Assembly: GCA_017481565.1 (NCBI GenBank)
Contig: JAFUOZ010000014.1
Location: forward strand, 53,659-117,658
From: Oscillospiraceae bacterium
GTDB taxonomy: Bacteria > Bacillota > Clostridia > Oscillospirales > Ruminococcaceae
Direction: 5' to 3'
Length of the DNA stretch: 64,000 bases
Shown: piece by piece, positions 1 to 8,526 of the stretch
How positions within the stretch are numbered: position 1 is the first letter of the stretch
Layout: each line of letters opens with the position of its first letter
Made by a program: the position numbers and the translations under genes
Notes under the pieces: generated by a model
Told to the model about the DNA's origin: nothing
The model's database searches: none
What the model saw: the letters and a program-made list of their open reading frames with translations, nothing else

Positions 1-187
1 TAAGCTCCTCCTTGCCCTTCATTTCTGTATATACAGGTTCAAAGTTGTTGTCAAAATCAACGCTCATTTTTGATTTGGGAAGATCTCTTACATGACCCAT
101 TGAAGCGACAACCTTATAATCGTTTCCCAGATATTTCTGAACGGTGTTCACCTTTCCCGGTGACTCCAGTATTACAAGCTTTGACAT
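1..187 (-). CDS. topA: DNA topoisomerase I, N-terminal fragment
   Basis: This is the first 62 codons of a gene that runs off the left edge. The start ATG is at 187-185 and the translation begins [20 protein letters not shown], followed by a GHVRDLP motif, which is the Toprim-domain opening of type IA topoisomerase I (the SPGK and GHVRDLP elements are family hallmarks). The enzyme relaxes negative supercoils through a 5'-phosphotyrosine intermediate; the catalytic tyrosine lies outside the window. It follows dprA at 272 in the same direction, the usual Firmicute order dprA-topA. The 84 bases between them show no obvious terminator, so the two are probably cotranscribed. Confidence 0.93.
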   Translation of the reverse strand, partial: MSKLVILESPGKVNTVQKYLGNDYKVVASMGHVRDLPKSKMSVDFDNNFEPVYTEMKGKEEL

Positions 188-271
188 CTGAATTCTCCTT
201 GTTTCATCATAGTGTGTATCATTTTATGCAGAAGATATCCTTTGCGGCGGATATTTCTGATGTTGTTATTA

Positions 272-1516
272 TTACATATAATATGTGTTTCCTGCGCCGC
301 CAGTAACGATACCGTCGATCTCCATATCGGTAAGCAGCGAAAGGGTCTCCGATATTTCAAGACCTGCTTCCTCGGCGATCTCATCGGCAAGAACGGGGTG
401 TTCCGCCTTTTTTATTATCTCGGCTATAAGCCGCTGTTTTTCGGGAAGTTCTGAAAAATCCGTTTCATCATCGGGGACGGTCTCTGTGGTGACAGTACGG
501 CTGATATCCTCGGAAGAAGCGGCGGTATTATTTGTATCTTCGCTGACCGGCTGATCGGCAGAGCTTTTATACACATTTCCTGTAATAAATCCGCTGCTGT
601 ATATTTCCGCTGCCTTTGCAGTTAATTTATCCTTATATTCAGGATAATATTCATAGAGAATATCCTTTATTCCCATAACGGGTATCGCGCCGTCACGGAT
701 AAGTGAAATATTTCCGCCGTATCTGAGATCGAAAACATTACAGGGAGTAACGGCGAACAGATCCCTGTTCTGATCGTTTGCATGATTGGCGGTTATAAGC
801 GATCCGCTTTTCAGTGCAGCCTCGATCACTACAGTTCCTAAGGACATGCCCGAAAGTATCCTGTTCCTTGGGGGAAAGGAAAAGCTTGAGGGCGGATAAT
901 CGGGAGGATATTCGCTTATTATCGCACCGTTTTCGGTGATATGATCTCTGAAACAGATATTTTCCTTAGGATAATTATAATTTATTCCGCAGCCGATAAC
1001 AGCATAGGTCTTTCCGCCTGCCGTAACAGCTGATATATGAGATATTATATCTATTCCCACTGCAAATCCGCTTACTATACCGAAGCCGCAGGAAGCAAGT
1101 CCTTTGGAAAGCGCGGAAGCAAGCTTAAGACTGTACTGGCTGGGGTTTCTTGTTCCTACCATAGCTATGCACGGTGAATCGGCAAGCTCGGAAATATCTC
1201 CCTTGCAGTAAAGCAGCGAGGGAGGATTATAGATCTCTCTGAGTCTCTGCGGATATCTTATATCCGAAATGAGAAGGGGGATTATATTTTCTTTGATGCA
1301 TTTTTCGGCGATCTTTTCCGCATCAGATATATCCAGCTTATTCAGATTGTTCTTCTGATTAGCGGTAAGTGGCTTTTTTATCTCCGAAGTACCTTCTTTA
1401 AGAGCCATATATGCATTTTCGGCACCTTTATGCAGGTTTATGCTGTTATACATTGAAAAGCTTGAAGGACCGTAAATAAGAGAAAGCAGAATCGTATATA
1501 AAAGCTCTTTATCCAT
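272..1516 (-). CDS. dprA: DNA-processing protein DprA/Smf
   Basis: The 414-residue protein has the DprA Rossmann-like core (GTRNPSQYS, SGFAVGIDIISH, GCGINYNYP, SGSLITANHAND), the region that loads RecA on incoming single-stranded DNA during transformation. An N-terminal helical part and a C-terminal winged-helix (DML1-like) part, around residues 345-410, flank it, separated by an acidic, Ser/Thr-rich linker of about 50 residues. The start is supported by the GAAAGGAAGG ribosome site upstream. It is followed by topA and preceded by a SpoU methyltransferase 22 bases upstream. No other competence gene is in the window, so natural transformation is not shown. Confidence 0.92.
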   Translation of the reverse strand: MDKELLYTILLSLIYGPSSFSMYNSINLHKGAENAYMALKEGTSEIKKPLTANQKNNLNKLDISDAEKIAEKCIKENIIPLLISDIRYPQRLREIYNPPSLLYCKGDISELADSPCIAMVGTRNPSQYSLKLASALSKGLASCGFGIVSGFAVGIDIISHISAVTAGGKTYAVIGCGINYNYPKENICFRDHITENGAIISEYPPDYPPSSFSFPPRNRILSGMSLGTVVIEAALKSGSLITANHANDQNRDLFAVTPCNVFDLRYGGNISLIRDGAIPVMGIKDILYEYYPEYKDKLTAKAAEIYSSGFITGNVYKSSADQPVSEDTNNTAASSEDISRTVTTETVPDDETDFSELPEKQRLIAEIIKKAEHPVLADEIAEEAGLEISETLSLLTDMEIDGIVTGGAGNTYYM

Positions 1517-1538
1517 AAATGCGCCTTCCTTTCATTTT

Positions 1539-2330
1539 TTACAGCTTTCTGCAAAGCTCCCACATGATTATTCCCGCTGCCATTGCGGCGTTAAGGGAGT
1601 TTACGCTGCCATGCATACGTATAGTCATTTTTACATCGCATCTGTCCGCTGTTTCATGGGAGAGACCGCTGCCCTCGTTGCCGATAAGCACAGCTCCGCC
1701 CTTGGAAAAATCACAGTCGGTAAGACTTACAGCGTCTTTGTCGATAACTGCTGCATAGGTTTTTATCCCTGCTTCCGAAAGTGCGGCAAAGGCACTGTCC
1801 TCATCGGAGCATACAACGGGTACACGGAGCATGCTTCCCATAGTGGAGCGTATGGTCTTGGGATTGTATATATCACAGCAGCCGCAGCAGATAATACCGT
1901 CAACTCCTACAGCGTCTGCGGTTCTGATAACGGTACCCATATTACCCGGGTCCTGCACGTTGCTCAGCATTATATATCTGCCGTTTTCATTTATCATATC
2001 GGAAAGGGGGATATCCTCGGGCATGAGGGCTATTGCAAAAAGGCCCTGAGTGCCGTCTGTTTCGGAGATATATTCTGCCAGCTCGTCCGATATGGTATAA
2101 AATCTGTTTTTGTATTCATCTGCGAGAAACTTCAATGTTTCGCCGTATTTTTCCATACAGCCATCAGAGGCAAAAACACAGTGAAACCTTGCAGCTTCCT
2201 TGGCAGCGTCGGTAATAAGACGTACTCCCTCCAGAGTATACAGCTTTTCCGTATACCGTGCCTTTTTGGAAGAGGAAAGCCTGCGGTAAAGCTTTATATT
2301 TTCATTTGTTTTTGAAGTGATAACAGTCAT
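1539..2330 (-). CDS. TrmH/SpoU-family RNA 2'-O-methyltransferase
   Basis: This 263-residue SPOUT enzyme carries the three SpoU motifs: DPGNMGTVIRTADAVG (motif 1), IGNEGSGLS (motif 2) and NSLNAAMAAGIIMWE (motif 3). These form the trefoil knot that binds S-adenosylmethionine. The N-terminal 100 residues are the SpoU substrate-binding domain, starting with a basic KLYRRLSSSKKAR stretch. The family methylates a ribose in rRNA or tRNA; the target base cannot be read from the sequence. It lies downstream of rplT, separated by a terminator hairpin at 2365-2398, and directly upstream of dprA. Confidence 0.9.
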   Translation of the reverse strand: MTVITSKTNENIKLYRRLSSSKKARYTEKLYTLEGVRLITDAAKEAARFHCVFASDGCMEKYGETLKFLADEYKNRFYTISDELAEYISETDGTQGLFAIALMPEDIPLSDMINENGRYIMLSNVQDPGNMGTVIRTADAVGVDGIICCGCCDIYNPKTIRSTMGSMLRVPVVCSDEDSAFAALSEAGIKTYAAVIDKDAVSLTDCDFSKGGAVLIGNEGSGLSHETADRCDVKMTIRMHGSVNSLNAAMAAGIIMWELCRKL

Positions 2331-2364
2331 AGGTATTCTCCGCGGTAAAGTTTATTTTACACAA

Positions 2365-2398
2365 AAAGTCAGAAGTAAAATAAAATACTTCTGACTTT
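2365..2398 (-). terminator. Intrinsic terminator of the infC-rpmI-rplT operon
   Basis: A 13-bp perfect stem (arms 2365-2377 and 2386-2398, AAAGTCAGAAGTA type) with an 8-base loop is followed on the minus strand by TTTTTGTG. It lies just after the rplT stop and ends the ribosomal-protein operon. Confidence 0.85.
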
Positions 2399-2415
2399 AA
2401 GATGCAAATCTTTTA

Positions 2416-2769
2416 TTAAAGAGCAGCCTTAGCCTTTTCTGTAAGTGCAGTAAAACCTGCTGCGTCATTGATAGCGATTTCGGAAAGCATCTTTCTGTTC
2501 AGAGTAATGCCTGCCTTCTTGAGACCGTTCATGAAAGTAGAATAGTTCATACCGTTCATCTTGCATGCAGCGGAAATTCTTGTGATCCAGAGTCTTCTGA
2601 AATCACGCTTCTTGAGACGTCTGCTGATATATGCATAGTTACCGGACTTCATTACGGCTTCCTTAGCCATCTTGAAATGCTTGCTCTTAGCGCCCCAGTA
2701 GCCCTTTGCAAGCTTTAAAGTCTTGTTTCTTCTCTTACGAGTAGCCATTGCTCCCTTAATACGAGCCAT
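2416..2769 (-). CDS. rplT: 50S ribosomal protein L20
   Basis: The 117-residue protein starts [16 protein letters not shown] and has the standard L20 length and basic N-terminal extension ([16 protein letters not shown]) that binds 23S rRNA domain I. L20 is needed early in 50S assembly and in Firmicutes represses its own operon by binding the mRNA leader. A GGAGG ribosome site precedes the start. It is the last gene of infC-rpmI-rplT. Confidence 0.98.
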   Translation of the reverse strand: MARIKGAMATRKRRNKTLKLAKGYWGAKSKHFKMAKEAVMKSGNYAYISRRLKKRDFRRLWITRISAACKMNGMNYSTFMNGLKKAGITLNRKMLSEIAINDAAGFTALTEKAKAAL

Positions 2770-2828
2770 AGTCTTATACCTCCATCAAATTTTCAAAAGT
2801 TTCGTTGAATGTAAACAAACAGACCCTA

Positions 2829-3026
2829 TTATTTGTAAGGGAGAAGCTGCTTGATTGTAGGTGCGTTTGCGCTGCCGCAAATGCCCATGTTTCTTGCGAT
2901 TCTCTTACGCTTGTGATCCTTCTGTGTAAGTCTGTGTCTCTTGTTGGTCTTCTGATACTTAACAAGACCGTTCTTTGTGAGCTTAAAGCGCTTCTTTGCG
3001 CCGGAATGAGTCTTCTGCTTAGGCAT
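2829..3026 (-). CDS. rpmI: 50S ribosomal protein L35
   Basis: This 65-residue, highly basic protein (MPKQKTHSGAKKRFKLT start) is L35 of the large ribosomal subunit, with the usual length and the KTHSGAKKRFK signature. It sits between infC and rplT in the conserved operon, with 35 bases to infC and 59 to rplT, and has a strong GGAGG ribosome site. Confidence 0.98.
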   Translation of the reverse strand: MPKQKTHSGAKKRFKLTKNGLVKYQKTNKRHRLTQKDHKRKRIARNMGICGSANAPTIKQLLPYK

Positions 3027-3061
3027 AATATATCCTCCTTTAGATTTTTCACAGAAAATTT

Positions 3062-3589
3062 TTACTTGCCTGCCTTGGGAGAGATAAACATGACGTATGC
3101 GCGTCCCTCCATTTTAGGCGGCTTTTCAACTGTACCTGCTTCTTCACAAGCCAGCTTGAATTTTTCAAGAAGCTCCTCGCCGAGCTCCGGATGAGCGATG
3201 GCACGCTTGCGGAAACGTACGGAAACCTTTATCTTATCTCCGCCCTTAAGGAATTTGACTGCCTGTGCAGCCTTTGTTTCAAAATCGTGTGTGTCTATCT
3301 GAGAGAACATTCTGATCTCCTTGATATCAACCACCTTCTGATTTTTCTTTGCTTCCTTTTCACGTTTAGCCTGTTCAAAGCAATACTTGCCGTAGTCCAT
3401 AATCTTACATACAGGCGGAACAGCCTGCGGTGCGATTTTTACTAAGTCAAGATCCTTTTCAATGGCAAGCTTCTGAGCGTCTCTTGCTGACATAAGACCG
3501 AGCTGGGCTCCGTCGGGTCCTATTACTCTGATCTCCTTGTCTCTGATTTCTTCGTTGATCTGCAGCTCCTTGCTATCCTTGTTTGCTAT
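3062..3589 (-). CDS. infC: Translation initiation factor IF-3, probable AUA start
   Basis: The IF-3 homology begins at KELQINEEIRDKEIRVIG and runs through the N domain, the lysine-rich linker (KREKEAKKNQK) and the C domain to the end. An upstream ATG at 3673 would add 28 residues unlike any IF-3 and lies before the attenuator hairpin at 3627-3652. The best start is ATA at 3589-3587 (MANKDSK when read as Met), because GGGGGTG sits 6 bases before it and can pair with the 16S 3' end over seven bases with one wobble. A GTG at 3598-3596 overlaps that ribosome site and is less likely. Rare infC starts (AUU) are known in Escherichia coli and Bacillus and allow IF-3 to discriminate against its own message. 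Confidence 0.93.
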   Translation of the reverse strand: MANKDSKELQINEEIRDKEIRVIGPDGAQLGLMSARDAQKLAIEKDLDLVKIAPQAVPPVCKIMDYGKYCFEQAKREKEAKKNQKVVDIKEIRMFSQIDTHDFETKAAQAVKFLKGGDKIKVSVRFRKRAIAHPELGEELLEKFKLACEEAGTVEKPPKMEGRAYVMFISPKAGK

Positions 3590-3804
3590 GGCGAGCACCC
3601 CCAAATTCACATTAATAAATAAAAATATCGGCAAAGCATATGCTCTGCCGATACGATAATCATTACAATGCATACCCGTCCTTTATTCAAAGATACAGGT
3701 AAGGCTATAATATCATAAGGTATTGACCGTATGCGCCTTTGCGGTACGGTGAGAACGGCGAGTTCTGCTTTGTTTTCTCATGCGCTGATTCAATCAGCAT
3801 AAAC
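3590..3804 (-). ncRNA. Leader of the infC operon, candidate L20-responsive attenuator
   Basis: The transcript from the promoter at 3805-3833 has a leader of about 210 bases. It ends in an intrinsic terminator just before infC: hairpin 3627-3652 (ATCGGCAGAGC...GCTTTGCCGAT on the minus strand) followed by ATTTTTATTTATT. In Bacillus the same operon is controlled by L20 binding a leader and promoting termination. The position and the terminator fit that design; I did not establish the L20-binding pseudoknot base by base. Confidence 0.7.
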
Positions 3805-3833
3805 ATTATAACCCATTACATCTGTTTTGTCAA
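3805..3833 (-). promoter_or_regulatory. Sigma-A promoter of infC-rpmI-rplT
   Basis: TTGACA (3833-3828) and TATAAT (3810-3805) match consensus perfectly with a 17-base spacer. Confidence 0.9.
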
Positions 3834-3868
3834 GCATTTTAAATAAATTTATACATTCAGACGATCAA

Positions 3869-4297
3869 TCAGTTATCTGAGGAGTTCTTTTTTGTCTGAA
3901 TTGCATAAGCTTCATCTGCGAAATAATCATCAAGAGCTTCTACAGATATAGAATATCCGTCCGATGTGATGATATATTCATCTATCTTGCCGTCTGCAAT
4001 AGCGTCTGAAATAACTCCTGCCGAAACATTCAGATACTCTGCCGCTTCATTCTGGGTAAGATACTTTCTCTGGGCGGCAGTATTTATCTGTAAATTATCG
4101 GGTGAGGAATATGTAGATGAAAATGTGGTACCGCTTATAGTCTCATTCAGCTTCTTGACCGAGCTTCCGATGTTTATTCCTGCGATAAGGATACAAATTC
4201 CGAGGATAATTGCCGAAAGAAGAATTGCTCCTCCGGGGATTCCCTGACGGCGCTGCGGCTGACTGCCCGATGATGAGCCTGAACGGTACTGTGACAT
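3869..4297 (-). CDS. Membrane-anchored protein with excisionase-type HTH
   Basis: The 142-residue protein has a Ser/Gly/Gln-rich head, one membrane segment at about residues 22-44 (GGAILLSAIILGICILIAGI), a Ser/Thr-rich linker and a C-terminal helix-turn-helix of the excisionase/MerR-like HTH_17 type starting YLTQNEAAEYLNVS (around residue 79) and ending with a VEALDDYF helix. HTH_17 modules normally bind DNA, but here the domain follows a membrane helix and may be extracytoplasmic or used for protein contacts. It begins 20 bases after addA and is probably the last gene of the TetM-like/addB/addA operon. Function is unknown. Confidence 0.75.
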   Translation of the reverse strand: MSQYRSGSSSGSQPQRRQGIPGGAILLSAIILGICILIAGINIGSSVKKLNETISGTTFSSTYSSPDNLQINTAAQRKYLTQNEAAEYLNVSAGVISDAIADGKIDEYIITSDGYSISVEALDDYFADEAYAIQTKKNSSDN

Positions 4298-4317
4298 AAT
4301 TTAAAACTCCTTTTCTG

Positions 4318-7300
4318 TTATCTTGGTACTTCTATCATACAGCCTGTGTCGCTGTCTCTTCCGAAGGTATAGATATAAGCCTTTCCTGCGCCCTGAGGCA
4401 GACCGTAGATCATTTCAAAGATCATGGTATAAAGGATAAGCTGGACACTGTAAAGCTCAAGCAGTTCTTCATCCGACTTGCCCTCATTGGTCTTATAGTC
4501 AATAAGAATGAAGCCGCCCTCTGTTTTTACGATACAGTCTGCGATTCCCTGTACAAAAGTATCATTATAATATTCATTATAATACGTTCTGACTTTTTCG
4601 TCAAGACCTTTATCGCCGTTTTTTGCAAAAATATCGGATATTTTTGCCATAAAAGGCTGTTCGGACAAAATATTTTCGTCAGAAGTGCATGAATAATATT
4701 TCTTCCACAGCTCAGAAGTGAAAAATCCCTTTATTCTGCCGCATACCTTTTTGCTGCCTGAGATATATTCCGCCCATACATCGCTGATAAGTCCCTCCAA
4801 AGCAAGACGGTGAGCTTCGTTTCCGACAGGGTCGTCCTCTCCGTTATTTATAGCCCTTTCAAGTGCTTTAAGGTCGGCATACTGCATAAAGGTATGTACC
4901 GCAGTACCCTTTTCGGAGGCGGAAAGCTGTTTCTTTTCCGTCTTTTCAAGGGATATTTTTCCCACGGGGATAAATTCATGCTTTTCTTCCTTTTCGGGCA
5001 GTGCGGACTTATCGGGAGCATATTCCGTTTCCTCATATAAAAGCTCGTGGGCACGTTTGGTTATTTCGGTAACGGTAAGCTTTGCGGGGATATCCCTCAT
5101 TACCCTGTCTGTTCTGAATTCCTCGGAGCTGTCATATCCGCTGAGGCGGATAAGCCGGTCATAAAGCTTTCCGTCAGGTTCGGCCTTTGCGGCTTCTGCG
5201 CTGTTTTCGGTGCTGTCTGTACACAGGCTGCGGTAAAGCAGGGGGTCCACATGCTCAGCCATTATCCTTACGTCGTTTTCTTCGCTTCTGTCGCCGTAGA
5301 AATAAGTTATCTTACCCTCTGCAATAAGTGCTGCGATCATCCATATGAGCATGGTATATCCCGTATTGCTCAGACTGTCTCCTGAGATGTTTTTTCCTGT
5401 CATTATGCTTTCAAGACGTTCTGTCAGATATTTATCTGCAGCGATATCGGTATAGCAGTCGGTTATGTCACATTCAAAATCACCGTATATTCCGGGAGCA
5501 GGTACGGCGTTTTCACGGTATATATTATGGTTTTTCTTTTCCGACATGGGAAGAACTCCGCTTATATAAAGCTTATGCTTTGCCCGGGTAAGGGCAACAT
5601 AAAGAAGTCTCATTCTTTCGCTGACAAGCTCCGCTTTTTTGCTGCTGTATATAAGTGAGGCGGGAAGTGACCTTGCATTTGTGCGGCTTTTTTCATCATA
5701 TACCGTAAAGCCTACGCCGCAGTCAGTGGTGAATTTCATTGAGCCTGAGTCGCCTCTCATATTTTTATGGGTGCAGCAGAGGAATACTATGGGATATTCA
5801 AGACCCTTGGATTTATGTATGGTCTTTACCGCTACAGCGTCGTCTGCTTCGGAGGAAGCCGAGCCTGCGGAATAATCCAGCCTGTTGGGCGTCATTGCGT
5901 CGATATAGCTTATAAAGCCGTAAATTCCGCCTGTGCCGCAGGTGACATTCTGTTCGTATGAACGTGCATATTCAGGCAGCAGTGCAAGATTGGCACGGCG
6001 GCCTGCGCCGTTTGAATAAAGGGACATCAGTGCGACAAGCTCAGTTTCGGAATATATATAGCGTATGGTATCTTCAATACTCATCACAGATGAATTTTTT
6101 CTGATGCGCAGATAGAGAGTGCAGAACCGTTCTGCTTTTTCGGATAATTCGTTAAGCGCACTTAAGGGAATACCCACAGCGGAGGAAAGCTGTAAGAGCT
6201 TTTCGCTGTCTGCACCGTTTATTTTTAGTATTGCCTTGTAAATACTGCTGTTTTTTCTCAGAAGCGTAAGCACTGCCATATCATCGGGGGAGAACATGAA
6301 CAGAGGTGAAAGCAGACAGCCTGTCATTGCAAGGTTATTGTGAGGATTATCCAGAATACGCAGGAAATTTATCATTATTGAAATTTCTCTTGATTCAAGA
6401 TAGCTTGTTCTGTTATCAAGTGATGACTTTATTCCCAGCTGACGCAGCTCCTCTTCAAAAAAAGGTGCGTCTGCATTTGTGGGACAGAGTATGCATATAT
6501 CTCTCGGAGAAAGCTGTATATGCAGGTCAAGCATGCGCTTTATCTTTACGGCAACTGCTCTTGCTTCAAGTACATTGGATTTCAGCTCCTCTTCCTCCTC
6601 GGAAAGCACGGGTACATTTTCATAGGCAGAGTCATCCTCTTCCTTGTCATCTTCCTCATCATAGGAAAAGGGGGTATTGTATTTGTCAATGAGCATTATT
6701 TCGGTTTCAAGACCCTTTATATTGCCCTTTGCGGATAATATTTCCTCGGGAGAGATACCTGTTATTTGCGCAGTTTTCACGGCATTTCCCTTAAGCCATA
6801 CTTCATCGCTGAAAATAAGCTTCTGTGAATCGTCATAATCTATGCCGCCGCATTTTTCGCTCATAAGATGTCCGAAAAGCATATTGACAAAGCTTATTAC
6901 ATTCGGACTGCTTCGGAAATTTCTGTTGAGAAGGATATATCTCGGTCTGTCTGTTTCTTCCTCACGGTCATAAAGCTCTGAATTTTTCAGATAATCACCG
7001 AACAGCTTTGGATTTGCCAGACGGAAATTATAGATAGACTGCTTTATATCGCCTACCACGAACATGTTTTTTCCCTCTGCGGTGCTTGTTCCGCTTTCGG
7101 AAAGCAGACGGAAGATCATATCCTGAAGGTCGTTTGAGTCCTGAAATTCGTCTATCATAACAAAGCCGTATTCCTTTGAAAGCTTTTCCGCTTCGGCGGT
7201 CTTGATGATATTTCCCTTTTCGTCGGGACTTCCCAGAAGCTTGAGCGCCAGCTGTTCGCCGTCCTCAAAGGTAAGACCGTTTTTCTCCAGCTTCATTTCG

Positions 7301-8526
7301 GTATATTTATCATTTACCGCTTCTAGAAAATCAGATACAAGAGTAAGCATATGCTTGTGGGATATGTAATCCGAGCGCAGATCATCGGCTGTGCAGTCCT
7401 TCGGAAGAAGCTGCAGAGAACCTATAAGCTTTCCGAACTGACGGCAGGCAAGAACAAATTCCTCATGATCCTCATCAAGCTCGGCAAATCTGAAAAGCTT
7501 TTTTGCACAGTTCTGCTGAGTTGAAACCGCAAGATCGGAGCGGAAGAAATTACAGGATATACCTGTGGTGCGGCAGGCTCTTTCCCATTCCGAAAGACCG
7601 CCGAAGTCGAAGTAATAATTTTCGAGTATATCAACAGCTTCCGAAAGAGTATTGAAATAATTCATGGCTGTTTTGTTGTTTTTGTCTTTTTTGGCATTTA
7701 CATCAAAGCGGGGCGAGTTCTTTATGCTCATATAGGTAAGACGGATATATTTAAAAGTATCGCTTACAGTTCTGTTATCCAGAATATTGCTTACTCTTTC
7801 GCAGAACATTCTGCCGTAACGGGTATTGAGCGGCTCAAAGCTTTCGGCTTCACCCATTGAATATTCCTCAATAAGCGGAGTGATAAAGCGTTCCTTATAA
7901 AAGGGTATCGCCATAAGAAAGCTTCTGAATTCAAGCAGCTCCTTGTATTTGTCCGCCTTGTTCAGATTGTTGTTTGAAAAGTATCGGAAATATGAAAACA
8001 GCTCGGTGACGGAGGATACCTTTTCGGGATCTGCAAAATGCTCGTCCGCTGTTTTTTCAAATGCCTCCAGAAGCATTACAGTTCCTTCGGCTTCGTCGAT
8101 TATCCTGAAATCAGAGGGTATTCCCAGCGATCCCGCATTGCTTCTTATAAGATTGAAGCAGAAGGAATTTATTGTGGATATCTTTGCTGCGCCAAGATAT
8201 GACTGCTGCTTTATCAGCCAGCTTTTCCTACGGGAATTTTCGGGAGCGCTTCCGCAGTCGGATATAGCCTTGTTCAGTGCGGTGTTCAGCTTGCGGACGA
8301 TCTGTCCCGCCGCATCGTTTGTGAAGGTAACTATTATAAGTCTGTCTGCACGCAGACCGTCCTTTTCATCGGAAAGCAGGCGGATAAGCTTTTCGATAAG
8401 TACAGTGGTCTTTCCGCTTCCTGCCGCTGCAGATACTATTACAAAGCTTCCGCCTGCATTTATGGCGTCCTCCTGTTCGGGAGTAAAGCGGCTTTTTGGA
8501 GCTTCGTTTACTGTTTCGTTGCTCAT
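4318..8526 (-). CDS. addA: ATP-dependent helicase/nuclease subunit A
   Basis: This 1402-residue protein is the UvrD-like helicase plus nuclease subunit of AddAB, which processes double-strand breaks for RecA loading. Visible motifs are FTPEQEDAINAGG, Walker A AAAGSGKTTVLIEKL, IVTFTNDAA, the DExx box MIDEFQDSN, VGDIKQSIYNFR, HKSKGLEYPIVFL and RLLYVALTRAK. The C-terminal RecB-family nuclease domain has ILIDYKTNEG near the end. Its start overlaps addB by four bases (ATGA), showing translational coupling. It is longer than Bacillus AddA (about 1230 residues), within the range of clostridial homologues. Confidence 0.96.
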   Translation of the reverse strand: MSNETVNEAPKSRFTPEQEDAINAGGSFVIVSAAAGSGKTTVLIEKLIRLLSDEKDGLRADRLIIVTFTNDAAGQIVRKLNTALNKAISDCGSAPENSRRKSWLIKQQSYLGAAKISTINSFCFNLIRSNAGSLGIPSDFRIIDEAEGTVMLLEAFEKTADEHFADPEKVSSVTELFSYFRYFSNNNLNKADKYKELLEFRSFLMAIPFYKERFITPLIEEYSMGEAESFEPLNTRYGRMFCERVSNILDNRTVSDTFKYIRLTYMSIKNSPRFDVNAKKDKNNKTAMNYFNTLSEAVDILENYYFDFGGLSEWERACRTTGISCNFFRSDLAVSTQQNCAKKLFRFAELDEDHEEFVLACRQFGKLIGSLQLLPKDCTADDLRSDYISHKHMLTLVSDFLEAVNDKYTEMKLEKNGLTFEDGEQLALKLLGSPDEKGNIIKTAEAEKLSKEYGFVMIDEFQDSNDLQDMIFRLLSESGTSTAEGKNMFVVGDIKQSIYNFRLANPKLFGDYLKNSELYDREEETDRPRYILLNRNFRSSPNVISFVNMLFGHLMSEKCGGIDYDDSQKLIFSDEVWLKGNAVKTAQITGISPEEILSAKGNIKGLETEIMLIDKYNTPFSYDEEDDKEEDDSAYENVPVLSEEEEELKSNVLEARAVAVKIKRMLDLHIQLSPRDICILCPTNADAPFFEEELRQLGIKSSLDNRTSYLESREISIMINFLRILDNPHNNLAMTGCLLSPLFMFSPDDMAVLTLLRKNSSIYKAILKINGADSEKLLQLSSAVGIPLSALNELSEKAERFCTLYLRIRKNSSVMSIEDTIRYIYSETELVALMSLYSNGAGRRANLALLPEYARSYEQNVTCGTGGIYGFISYIDAMTPNRLDYSAGSASSEADDAVAVKTIHKSKGLEYPIVFLCCTHKNMRGDSGSMKFTTDCGVGFTVYDEKSRTNARSLPASLIYSSKKAELVSERMRLLYVALTRAKHKLYISGVLPMSEKKNHNIYRENAVPAPGIYGDFECDITDCYTDIAADKYLTERLESIMTGKNISGDSLSNTGYTMLIWMIAALIAEGKITYFYGDRSEENDVRIMAEHVDPLLYRSLCTDSTENSAEAAKAEPDGKLYDRLIRLSGYDSSEEFRTDRVMRDIPAKLTVTEITKRAHELLYEETEYAPDKSALPEKEEKHEFIPVGKISLEKTEKKQLSASEKGTAVHTFMQYADLKALERAINNGEDDPVGNEAHRLALEGLISDVWAEYISGSKKVCGRIKGFFTSELWKKYYSCTSDENILSEQPFMAKISDIFAKNGDKGLDEKVRTYYNEYYNDTFVQGIADCIVKTEGGFILIDYKTNEGKSDEELLELYSVQLILYTMIFEMIYGLPQGAGKAYIYTFGRDSDTGCMIEVPR

